Source: a virus. Taken from it: DNA of 27,197 bases. The stretch covers positions 1-27,197 of the IMG/VR virus record IMGVR_UViG_3300035665_000199, one strand, 5' to 3'. The position numbers and the translations under genes were made by a program. This document shows, piece after piece, positions 1 to 6,126 of the stretch (position 1 is its first letter; the number at the start of each line of letters is the position of its first letter). The notes below the pieces were generated by a model that saw only the letters and a program-made list of their open reading frames with translations, was not told the origin of the DNA and made no database searches.

Positions 1-127
1 GAATCTACCGAACTATGCCCTCACCCACTACATTAGCGGAACTCCGCCAGTTCGCAAAGATTCACAACCAAGCGAGATACCCCAACGTTCCGACGTCGGC
101 ATTGCCGGCGACAACGTTCACCGATAA
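1..127 (+). CDS. 3' part of small helical protein (5' end cut by window edge)
   Basis: The first 127 bases are the end of the reading frame seen complete at 25839-26102. It stops with TAA at 125-127. Its start is missing only because the window begins inside it. The last 38 codons overlap the start of the VRR-NUC gene at 15 in another frame. See the complete copy for description. Confidence 0.5.
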   Translation, partial: NLPNYALTHYISGTPPVRKDSQPSEIPQRSDVGIAGDNVHR

Positions 128-446
128 GACGGCAAACGGACTTACCAATGCAATCATATTCGACATCATCCACGTTTGCGGGGGCGCAGCATACCGAATC
201 AACAACGGGGCGACTTACGACCGAGCAAAGAACATATATCGTGCGGGCGTCACGAAACGCGGCGTTCCCGATATTATTGCCGTCGTGGATGGGCGATTTA
301 TCGGAATCGAGGTAAAGATCGGGGCCGACCGCCAGTCGTCGCATCAACGCGAGGTCGAGGCGGAAATCAACGGGGCCGGAGGCGTGTATTTTATCGCGAA
401 AACTTACGAAGAATATGTCGGTTCCCTCACCGCCGCGCTCCGATAA
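15..446 (+). CDS. VRR-NUC domain nuclease
   Basis: A 143-aa protein with the hallmarks of a VRR-NUC (PD-(D/E)XK superfamily) nuclease. GVPD gives the first acidic residue (D86), IEVK gives E99 and K101, and a Gln follows near residue 111. Stand-alone VRR-NUC proteins of this size are common in phage replication modules, where they are proposed to cut branched DNA or Holliday junctions; that role is family knowledge and inferred here. The start overlaps the preceding helical-protein gene by 113 nt, and the end overlaps the next nuclease gene by 32 nt. A second, divergent copy lies at 25990. The C-terminal 25 residues hold most of the amino-acid differences between the copies. Confidence 0.85.
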   Translation: MPSPTTLAELRQFAKIHNQARYPNVPTSALPATTFTDKTANGLTNAIIFDIIHVCGGAAYRINNGATYDRAKNIYRAGVTKRGVPDIIAVVDGRFIGIEVKIGADRQSSHQREVEAEINGAGGVYFIAKTYEEYVGSLTAALR

Positions 447-825
447 GCACCGCGGCGAATGGGCCGAAGCGCAGTTCGTGGCGGACGCGTTGAAAAATGG
501 TTTCGAAATCTTCACGCCGATTGGCGATTGTTCGTCGATAGATTTCGTAATTTTTCACGATGGTAAACCGATACGAATTCAATGCAAAGCAACGTGGACG
601 AACCTAAAGGGCAAATCCAAGTGGAATATCGGTAAAGGGTCTTCAGCGAAGAAAAGATACACGGATCACGACGTGGATTTTTTAGCGCTTTACGATGGAA
701 ACATTGAGTGTTGGCGGTTTGTCCGGCCAAGTGAAACAAACGGACAAAAAACATTTAGAATACCGCAAGACGAAACAAACAAACTGGAAAATTGGCATGA
801 CCTCAAAGAATTCAACGATCATTGA
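415..825 (+). CDS. PD-(D/E)XK endonuclease-like protein
   Basis: A 136-aa protein. An N-terminal GEWAEAQF helix (E15, E18) is followed by a core with D43 (SSIDF) and the motif IQCK (Q56, K58). This arrangement, with Gln in place of Glu in the Q-x-K motif, resembles the PDDEXK_11-type endonuclease family found next to introns and in phages. The substrate is unknown; a DNA-processing role beside the VRR-NUC and the primase-polymerase is inferred. The ATG at 415 overlaps the upstream gene by 32 nt, and the helicase-primase ATG at 797 lies inside the gene's end. The N-terminal dozen residues vary between the two copies, while the core is conserved. Confidence 0.75.
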   Translation: MSVPSPPRSDKHRGEWAEAQFVADALKNGFEIFTPIGDCSSIDFVIFHDGKPIRIQCKATWTNLKGKSKWNIGKGSSAKKRYTDHDVDFLALYDGNIECWRFVRPSETNGQKTFRIPQDETNKLENWHDLKEFNDH

Positions 826-2773
826 TTTAGCACGGCGCTACCTCGCCGCTGGGTTCTCACCAATACCATTGGTTCCGGGCGATAAGCGCCCAAGCGTAAA
901 GGGGTGGCAACGCTACGGCGAAGAACCTATGGGTTGGGGCGAGGCCGACAAAATGTTTGCCGACACGGATTCCATCGGTATCGTTTGCGGTTACGATGGT
1001 TTGGAGGTTCTCGACATCGACGCCAAGCACTTCGACGGCGACGAATTAAACGAGTTCACGACGTTACTTGACGCCGAAGCGCCGGGCCTTCGCTCGAAAA
1101 TGACCATTCAGCAAACGCGGTCGGGCGGTGAACATTGGATTTACAAATGCGATTCGGTCGAAGGCAATCAAAAGTTAGCACGGAATATAGAAGGCGAAAC
1201 GACGTTTGAAACACGCGGCGTCGGCGGTCAAATCGTGGTGTTTCCCTCGCCCGGTTACAAAATGAAAACCAAAATAACATTGGTTCAGCGTATCACGCCC
1301 GACGAACGCGAAATACTATTCCGATGCGCTCGGTTGACGTCCAGCGCCCCGCGCGTTGTGACAATCGCCCACGACCTTAAATTGAAATCGGAAATAAGCG
1401 CGAAAACGCCGTGGGGCGAGTTCCGCGAAACGCACACGGCGCTCGAAATACTCGAATCAAACGGCTGGAAAATCGTCGGGCAAAATGCAAAATATACATA
1501 TTTGAAACGCCCCGGCGACACGGACGCCAAGACGTCGGGCGTCATTTTCAACGATACGGGTTTGTTTTGGCCGTGGACGACGTCAACCGATTTTGTCGCC
1601 GAGAAACCGCACGACGCGTTTCAATGCTATGTCACGTTGGAATGCCGCGGCGACTTCAAAGAGGCGTTCCGTCAACTGGCGTCACGCGGCTACGGGGCGA
1701 AATATGCGCCCGAAAACATACCGCCGTCGGACGACGACGAACAAATCACCGACGACGAAATGATGGCGCACCTCATGACGTTGGAGGTGGATTCGACCAT
1801 TCCCGTTGAACGCCCGCCCGTCGCGGTTGACGTGTTCACCGGTTTGGAATCGTTCGTGCTGGGGTCGCTCGGTAACTTCGTTTTAATTCAAGGCAAAGCG
1901 AAATCGCGCAAATCTTATCTTGTTTCGGCGATTGCCGCCGCCGCGTTGTCGGAAAACGTCGTGGCCGAAGCGCTGCGCGGTTACATCGGCGACAAAGTAG
2001 TTTTATATATTGATACCGAGCAGGGCGATTGGCACGCCGCACGGGCGAAGAAACGCATTTTGAACATGGCGGGTCTTGATCCGCTCACGAACAACGAGCG
2101 GTTGAAATACTTTAAGTTTCGCGGCCTTGACCGCAACGCCGAGCGTTTCGCGTTTGTCGAGTTCGCACTCGAAAGAATCCCGAACATTGGTTTGGTTGTC
2201 ATCGACGGCATCGTTGACCTCGCGTCGAAGGGCGTGAACGACGAAGAAGAAGCGACCGAAATCGCCTCGCGGCTGCTCAAATGGACATCGGTTCATAATT
2301 GTATGCTGGTCGCGGTATTGCACGAAAACAAAAACGACCGCAACGCAAAAGGTCATCTTGGCGCATATTTAGTGCAAAAGGCTGAATCGGTGATCGGGGT
2401 CGCTAAAAATGAACACGATGCGTCGGCGTCAACCATAACGCCCGAATATACGCGAAACATCGAGTTCCCAACGCTTACGATGCGGGTCAACAATGACGAC
2501 ACAATCACGCTGGGCGAACATGAAGAATCGGATTTTTACGAACTCGACCGGGTTTGGTCGCCCGACGACCTTCAGCGCATCGCAAAAAAGATTGACGGGA
2601 AAATGAAAACCGAAATCGTGCCGTTCATCCGCGATACGGAAACGGCAAAGCAAAAGGAGGCGACCAAGGCGTTCAACTTAATGCTTGACCAAGGCATTGT
2701 CACAATGACCAGCGGGCGACCACAACGCGCCGTGTACAACGACCACAACGACGAAATTGAAACACCATTCTAA
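797..2773 (+). CDS. Bifunctional primase-polymerase / RepA-like helicase
   Basis: A 658-aa protein. Residues 1 to about 190 form an N-terminal prim-pol domain: VLDID gives D73 and D75, SGGEHW gives H113, and FETRGVGGQ lies near 137-145 with the following FPSP motif. Residues from about 340 to 580 form a RecA/RepA-like ATPase with Walker A at 366-373 (GKAKSRKS) and Walker B LVVIDG ending near D470. The C-terminal 90 residues look like a winged helix. It probably primes and unwinds phage DNA. No separate DNA polymerase gene was found, so elongation probably uses host enzymes. An upstream in-frame ATG at 695 exists, but 797 fits the domain start and overlaps the previous gene by only 29 nt. The Walker A has Arg in place of the usual Gly before Lys-Ser. 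Confidence 0.85.
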   Translation: MTSKNSTIIDLARRYLAAGFSPIPLVPGDKRPSVKGWQRYGEEPMGWGEADKMFADTDSIGIVCGYDGLEVLDIDAKHFDGDELNEFTTLLDAEAPGLRSKMTIQQTRSGGEHWIYKCDSVEGNQKLARNIEGETTFETRGVGGQIVVFPSPGYKMKTKITLVQRITPDEREILFRCARLTSSAPRVVTIAHDLKLKSEISAKTPWGEFRETHTALEILESNGWKIVGQNAKYTYLKRPGDTDAKTSGVIFNDTGLFWPWTTSTDFVAEKPHDAFQCYVTLECRGDFKEAFRQLASRGYGAKYAPENIPPSDDDEQITDDEMMAHLMTLEVDSTIPVERPPVAVDVFTGLESFVLGSLGNFVLIQGKAKSRKSYLVSAIAAAALSENVVAEALRGYIGDKVVLYIDTEQGDWHAARAKKRILNMAGLDPLTNNERLKYFKFRGLDRNAERFAFVEFALERIPNIGLVVIDGIVDLASKGVNDEEEATEIASRLLKWTSVHNCMLVAVLHENKNDRNAKGHLGAYLVQKAESVIGVAKNEHDASASTITPEYTRNIEFPTLTMRVNNDDTITLGEHEESDFYELDRVWSPDDLQRIAKKIDGKMKTEIVPFIRDTETAKQKEATKAFNLMLDQGIVTMTSGRPQRAVYNDHNDEIETPF

Positions 2774-2777
2774 AATT

Positions 2778-3224
2778 ATGACATTCGAAGAATCCTTAAT
2801 TCACGAACGCGACGCAATGATCGTGTTGAGTGACCTTTACCAATGGCGGACGATTAAGACGCCGCGATACGCCCGCATGGACGGAATCATTCTAAACTAT
2901 GAAAACGACATGACCGCCGTATATGAGTTCAAAGCGCGTTCAATGACTTTTGACGACCTACGTCGGCATCAAACATATTTGATCACTTACGAGAAAATAC
3001 TCGACGGGTGCCATGCGGCGCGAACGCTGGGCATTCCCTTTGTTTTAATCGTGTACCTCATCGGTTCGGAAAACATTATTTTGTTCAAAGTCGCCGACGA
3101 AAACGGCGATTTGTTAATTGACTTCGACGTGGTACGCACGACAACGCAAAAGGACGTCAACGGGGGCGCAGTCGAACGCTACAACGCGTTTATTGGTCTA
3201 AACCACATGAAGGTACTGCGATGA
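2778..3224 (+). CDS. PD-(D/E)XK-like nuclease-fold protein
   Basis: A 148-aa protein. Residues 34-52 contain RMDG (D35), a 14-residue gap and then YEFK (E50, K52), the spacing expected for a PD-(D/E)XK active site. Hydrophobic strands follow (IPFVLIVYLI, near 90-100). I do not recognise a specific family. It follows the primase-helicase with a 4-nt gap if ATG 2778 is used; an in-frame ATG at 2757 would overlap the helicase gene by 17 nt. Its TGA overlaps the next ATG. A phage recombination or resolvase-type nuclease is the best guess. Confidence 0.65.
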   Translation: MTFEESLIHERDAMIVLSDLYQWRTIKTPRYARMDGIILNYENDMTAVYEFKARSMTFDDLRRHQTYLITYEKILDGCHAARTLGIPFVLIVYLIGSENIILFKVADENGDLLIDFDVVRTTTQKDVNGGAVERYNAFIGLNHMKVLR

Positions 3225-3529
3225 TATTAAACGGCCTTACGCGCGAAGAAATCGAAGCCGTTGGGTTGGGTTGGATTCTCGACGACCCAGCGGACGACGA
3301 CAAATTGGTGAACGCAATCATTGAACGAATAATGCAAATGAAGGTCGGGGACTGCCTACCGATTAAGGACGTGACCAAGATTCCGCATATTAAGACCGCG
3401 AACCGCTCGGTCATGGTGTACAACGCCTTAATCGTTGACGAAGTGGCCAATACTTTGACCAAGGTTCGCGAATGCCGCATTCACCGACTGGCGGAATATA
3501 TCGGGGGCAAGCCGCTAAAGATTGGTTAA
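3221..3529 (+). CDS. Hypothetical protein, end of replication operon
   Basis: A 102-aa protein that starts with an ATGA overlap on the previous gene, which supports the start. It is mostly helical and hydrophilic with an acidic segment DDPADDD near residues 21-27. It carries no Cys, signal peptide or TM segment. I do not recognise the family. The next 92 bases hold a promoter, so this gene closes the DNA-metabolism transcription unit. Confidence 0.7.
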   Translation: MILNGLTREEIEAVGLGWILDDPADDDKLVNAIIERIMQMKVGDCLPIKDVTKIPHIKTANRSVMVYNALIVDEVANTLTKVRECRIHRLAEYIGGKPLKIG

Positions 3530-3563
3530 ATAAAATAATTTATTTATTTTTTGTTGAAAAGTG

Positions 3564-3591
3564 TTGCATTCAACATTTTGTTATATATTTG
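3564..3591 (+). promoter_or_regulatory. Bacteroidota-type promoter with operator-like inverted repeat
   Basis: TTG at 3564-3566, a 17-nt spacer and TATATTTG at 3584-3591 match the Bacteroidota -33/-7 pattern (TTG and TAnnTTTG). An imperfect inverted repeat at 3558-3579 (TGTTG-CATT-CAACA core, flanked by AAA/TTT) covers the -33 box and could bind a regulator. The first downstream gene starts at 3622, leaving a leader of about 25 nt. Confidence 0.7.
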
Positions 3592-3621
3592 ACAAACAAA
3601 CAAGCAAATAAAAACAACGTC

Positions 3622-3861
3622 ATGAACAACTCAATCAAATCAACCAAAATCCGCGCTGGTCGCTACCAAGTAAACATCAATGGTTTGCAGCCCTTTATTG
3701 TTCAAGAACGATTGAATAATGATTGTATGCCAACGGGCGAATGGAATATGTTTGCCCCGGACGGAGAATGGATGGACACACGTCATTCAAAAAAAGTGTG
3801 TTTATATCTATTGGACGAAATGCACAAGTCGGGAAGGTTGAATGAATACCGATTATCTTAA
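3622..3861 (+). CDS. Small hypothetical protein, first gene after promoter
   Basis: A 79-aa soluble protein rich in aromatic residues (GEWNMF, DGEWMD), with a helical C-terminus containing KKVCLYLLDEM. The start at 3622 was chosen because the promoter at 3564-3591 ends just upstream; an upstream in-frame ATG at 3472 would lie before the promoter and inside the previous gene. Early expression is inferred from the promoter. Its function is not recognised. A strong hairpin follows immediately after the stop. Confidence 0.7.
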   Translation: MNNSIKSTKIRAGRYQVNINGLQPFIVQERLNNDCMPTGEWNMFAPDGEWMDTRHSKKVCLYLLDEMHKSGRLNEYRLS

Positions 3862-3868
3862 ACCAAAC

Positions 3869-3888
3869 GGGGCGCCTTCGGGCGCCTT
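3869..3888 (+). terminator. GC hairpin with UUCG loop
   Basis: GGCGCC, TTCG, GGCGCC forms a 6-bp GC stem closed by a C(UUCG)G tetraloop at 3871-3886, extended by two G-U pairs. It starts 8 nt after the TAA of the preceding gene. There is no long U-tract (TTACTT follows), so it may be a weak terminator, attenuator or mRNA 3' stabiliser rather than a full stop. Confidence 0.5.
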
Positions 3889-3907
3889 ACTTAAACGAAA
3901 CAATCAA

Positions 3908-4063
3908 ATGAAAACGGAAATCGACACCCTCAAAACCGCGTGGTCTAAATATAGGTTCGCGAAATCAATCGAAGAATTCAACGCTGCCGAAAAGGTTTTA
4001 TTAAAGTTCCACAACAAATACGGAACGATTGACATTCCAACGATTAAATCATTGATACAATGA
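3908..4063 (+). CDS. Small helical hypothetical protein
   Basis: A 51-aa protein, charged and probably all helical (IEEFNAAEKVLLKFH). ATG 3908 was chosen because it lies after the hairpin at 3869-3888. An in-frame ATG at 3842 would add 22 residues translated through the hairpin and overlap the previous gene by 20 nt. The ATGA at 4060-4063 couples it to the next gene. No function is recognised. Confidence 0.6.
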   Translation: MKTEIDTLKTAWSKYRFAKSIEEFNAAEKVLLKFHNKYGTIDIPTIKSLIQ

Positions 4064-4299
4064 ACCCGCTATTAACACCATTCGAGAACGCCATCGTTCG
4101 ACTGCATCGCCGCTATTTAAGGGGCGACAACACACGCGGCGCGGCGCGGTTAATCATTCGCGCAAAGATGCAATTCAAATTCGTACTGGTTCGCGCCCTA
4201 CAACAACAATGGGATGCGTTCGTTCCCGAACCAAAATGCGTTGTTTGCAACTGCCTAAACACCCGCGTCAACGCGGAAACGTGCGACGATCATGCGTAG
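4060..4299 (+). CDS. Small Cys-rich protein, possible zinc ribbon
   Basis: A 79-aa basic protein. A C-terminal cluster (CVVCNC near residues 60-65, then C and H near 75-78) could bind zinc. The N-terminal half is Arg-rich and helical, which suggests nucleic-acid binding. It starts with an ATGA overlap and ends 8 nt inside the next gene. The family is not recognised. Confidence 0.6.
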   Translation: MNPLLTPFENAIVRLHRRYLRGDNTRGAARLIIRAKMQFKFVLVRALQQQWDAFVPEPKCVVCNCLNTRVNAETCDDHA

Positions 4300-4486
4300 G
4301 GGTTTCGTCGAGTGGCTCGAACATATTGGTTCGGTGCATCAATCCAACAAACCCGCGGTCGCGCGTGCATTGCAGCAACTCGCGGACGATGACCAATTTC
4401 GACCAACGTTGACGATCGTTGACGACCGAACCAAGGCGTTGACGTGCATCGTTGCCATCGGCCCCGAATTCAACTACAATGCCTAA
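4292..4486 (+). CDS. Small hypothetical protein
   Basis: A 64-aa protein starting at ATG 4292 inside the end of the preceding gene and ending inside the HNH gene. It is predicted soluble, with a helical N-terminus and a strand-rich C-terminus. No motif is recognised. Support comes from its place in an unbroken chain of overlapping genes. Confidence 0.5.
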   Translation: MRRGFVEWLEHIGSVHQSNKPAVARALQQLADDDQFRPTLTIVDDRTKALTCIVAIGPEFNYNA

Positions 4487-4781
4487 CATACCACAACGCA
4501 AACAACGCCCGTGGCTTACGGGATCGGGGTTCGACAAAGGACGCCGCACGGCGAACTCCGCGTTTTACCAGTCGTCGCCGTGGCGTAAACTGCGCGGAAT
4601 GTTCATTCGAACCAACCCCGTGTGTATTGAATGCGGCCGCGCTGGTGCGGTCGTTGACCATATCGTTCGCGTCAATGACAACCCCGACCTCGCGTTGACG
4701 TGGGCAAACCTTCAAACAATGTGTCACCCGTGCCACAACTCGAAGTCGGGTCGTGAGGCGCACAACAAACCAACACCATGA
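4479..4781 (+). CDS. HNH endonuclease of the packaging module
   Basis: A 100-aa HNH nuclease. The C-terminal half has CIEC, then VVDHI with the catalytic His, then NLQTMCHPCHN with the second Cys pair and final His, which is the classic zinc-bound HNH layout. Small HNH proteins next to P27-type terminases are known to assist terminase cutting at cos sites in HK97-like phages. Four genes' distance from terS fits that role. ATG 4479 overlaps the previous gene by 8 nt; an upstream in-frame ATG at 4452 is possible. Its end overlaps the next ATG (ATGA). Confidence 0.85.
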   Translation: MPNIPQRKQRPWLTGSGFDKGRRTANSAFYQSSPWRKLRGMFIRTNPVCIECGRAGAVVDHIVRVNDNPDLALTWANLQTMCHPCHNSKSGREAHNKPTP

Positions 4782-5035
4782 CCGATATCACTAAATGCAC
4801 GGGCGAAGGCTGCCCGCTAAAAGAAACGTGCCATCGCTTTACCGCGCCGGCTGAAATGTACCAATCGTACTTCATGACCCCGCCGGTTAAGAACGGCAAA
4901 TGCGAATACCATTGGTCGCGAAATGCGACCTCAAGAACGATACTCGACCCAATGCGCGACGCGTTCGACGAAATGAACTGCGACGAATGCGGCGGGTTCG
5001 GGTATCACAAAATGAGTTGCTCGCACGTCAAATGA
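4778..5035 (+). CDS. Cys-rich protein of the CTGEGCPLKxxCHRF type
   Basis: An 85-aa protein. The N-terminus carries Cys pairs in CTGEGCPLKETCHRF (residues 7-21), a central Cys-His lies before HWSR, and MNCDECGG is near residue 66. This pattern resembles small metal-binding proteins I associate with Bacteroidota phages; the function is unknown. It starts in an ATGA overlap with the HNH gene, and its TGA overlaps the ATG of a 19-aa reading frame. Confidence 0.75.
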   Translation: MTDITKCTGEGCPLKETCHRFTAPAEMYQSYFMTPPVKNGKCEYHWSRNATSRTILDPMRDAFDEMNCDECGGFGYHKMSCSHVK

Positions 5036-5091
5036 TTAACACCCGAACCAATCGTTGCATTTTTTGCAACAACTTAAAACCCCAACCATGA
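5032..5091 (+). CDS. Candidate 19-aa micro-ORF with CxxC
   Basis: The frame MINTRTNRCIFCNNLKPQP starts at an ATGA overlap with the previous stop and ends at an ATGA overlap with the next start (5088). It therefore fills the 52-nt gap with translation on both sides. It has one CIFC pair. A 6-bp hairpin (GTTGCA-TTTTT-TGCAAC) lies within it. It may be a real microprotein, a leader that couples translation of the next gene, or chance. Confidence 0.4.
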   Translation: MINTRTNRCIFCNNLKPQP

Positions 5092-5543
5092 AGCAATCAT
5101 TCAAAGTCACAATCGAACACAACGGCGAACAAACGTCAATCGCTACCCCAATGACGTGGTTTGACGTGACCGACTGCATCGACGTCATACAACGTGCAAT
5201 GCTCGGCGCTGGGTTTACGCTCGGCGGTACATTGATGATCGTGAGCGACGACGACGTGCGTAAAATGGATTGCCATTGTGCGCCGGATGCGAATCGGCGC
5301 GAGCATCGCCGCCAACAAAACATCGACAAACAATCGTTGAAGTTCTTGGAAATAATCGAGGTACAATTTTTACCGAACCAAGATTTCGAAACCAAAGTAT
5401 TCACGGGGCCTTTGTTTTCCGACGGCATCCGAGTTGCGGCAACGTACGAGGACGAATGCAAAGCCGCACGCGGTGAAGAATTTAATGAGTTGATGCCTAT
5501 TGAATGGCGCCGTCTTGATGGTGAAATTTTTAAGTATTTGTAG
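5088..5543 (+). CDS. Hypothetical protein before the packaging module
   Basis: A 151-aa acidic protein starting at ATG 5088, which overlaps the upstream micro-ORF stop. An in-frame start at 5055 also exists but has no support. The N-terminal 60 residues look like a compact alpha/beta unit (FKVTIEHNGEQ, then a helix and LGGTLMIVSDDD). A basic segment NRREHRRQQN lies near residues 70-80 and the C-terminus is acidic. No family is recognised. It is followed by a noncoding stretch with an 8-G run. Confidence 0.65.
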   Translation: MKQSFKVTIEHNGEQTSIATPMTWFDVTDCIDVIQRAMLGAGFTLGGTLMIVSDDDVRKMDCHCAPDANRREHRRQQNIDKQSLKFLEIIEVQFLPNQDFETKVFTGPLFSDGIRVAATYEDECKAARGEEFNELMPIEWRRLDGEIFKYL

Positions 5544-5667
5544 GTAGGGGGGGGTCAAATCAAAAACACTTTTCGCCGATTCATCGACGCCTCAGTCGTA
5601 TTTACGCGGTGTCAAAACTTGGGCGCCCTTTGTGTAGAACGATTCTAAATAACAAAACAACAAAATC
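5544..5667 (+). other. Noncoding region before terS, candidate cos
   Basis: This is the only gap between the HNH/small-gene block and terS. It holds a run of eight G (5547-5554), a short inverted repeat CGAT-TC-ATCG (5577-5586) and the palindrome GGGCGCCC (5621-5628). In HNH-plus-P27-terminase phages the cos site commonly lies near terS, so this is the best candidate for the cut site. No promoter-like TAnnTTTG box is seen. Assignment as cos is inference. Confidence 0.4.
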
Positions 5668-6126
5668 ATGCCCGGAGGCCGTAAAAGAAAACCAACTGAA
5701 ATGCTCAAGACCGCCGGAACCTTCCGCGCGGATCGCCACGCCAACAAACTGGAGTTGCCTCTCGGCGCCCCGGTTCCGCGTGCTGCGATGGGTGAAATAT
5801 CACGCGAGGCATTTGAATTTGTTTCCGCACGTTTGACCGCCGTCGGCGTGGTCGCTGAAATCGACGCGTTCGCATTGCAAATGTTCGCTGACGCTTGGGA
5901 GGATTACATCGCATCGCGTGAGGTCATACGCCGCGACGGGCCGACATACACGACCACGACGAACACGGGCGACATCATGTTTCGCCCGCGCCCGGAGTTG
6001 TCGATGATGAACAACGCTTGGGAGCGGTTGAAGAAAATCATTCCCGAATTCGGAATGACGCCGAGTTCACGCGCGAAAATTAACGCGAAGGACGAGGTTC
6101 AAGATATTGACGATTTGTTGTCATGA
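5668..6126 (+). CDS. terS: Terminase small subunit, P27 family
   Basis: A 152-aa protein that begins MPGGRKRKPTEMLKTAGTFR, the typical P27/Terminase_4 N-terminus with its basic Gly-Arg-Lys start and the GTFRxDRH motif. Helical segments for DNA binding and oligomerisation follow, then the usual C-terminal SSRAKI (near residue 136). It recognises the phage DNA end and recruits the large subunit. The stop overlaps the ATG of terL (6123), so the two are translationally coupled. Length matches the family. Confidence 0.9.
   Translation: MPGGRKRKPTEMLKTAGTFRADRHANKLELPLGAPVPRAAMGEISREAFEFVSARLTAVGVVAEIDAFALQMFADAWEDYIASREVIRRDGPTYTTTTNTGDIMFRPRPELSMMNNAWERLKKIIPEFGMTPSSRAKINAKDEVQDIDDLLS

Larger units (their letters stand above)
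1..1222. repeat. Terminal overlap, left copy
   Basis: This segment matches 25976-27197 base for base in length (no indels). My hand count gives about 58 mismatches, roughly 95% identity. The first 127 bases are identical and the first mismatch is at 128. The match runs to both window edges, so it is best read as the wrap-around of a genome unit of about 25,975 bp whose two ends were assembled from different strain variants. A true tandem duplication or concatemer is possible but less likely. Confidence 0.9.

Noticed and set aside
33-515. 160-aa minus-strand frame opposite the VRR-NUC gene, also in the second copy
   Set aside because: It is Arg/Cys-rich and antisense to two well-supported nucleases. 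Allele differences track codon third positions of the + strand genes.
1-1222. Real gene duplication of the nuclease and primase genes within one genome
   Set aside because: The match runs to both window edges without indels and begins with exactly 127 identical bases, which an assembly of a circular genome with strain variants explains better.
5609-5836. 75-aa + strand frame running from the terS leader into terS in another phase
   Set aside because: Its product is unlike any domain and terS is well supported from 5668. It would also put coding over the candidate cos region.
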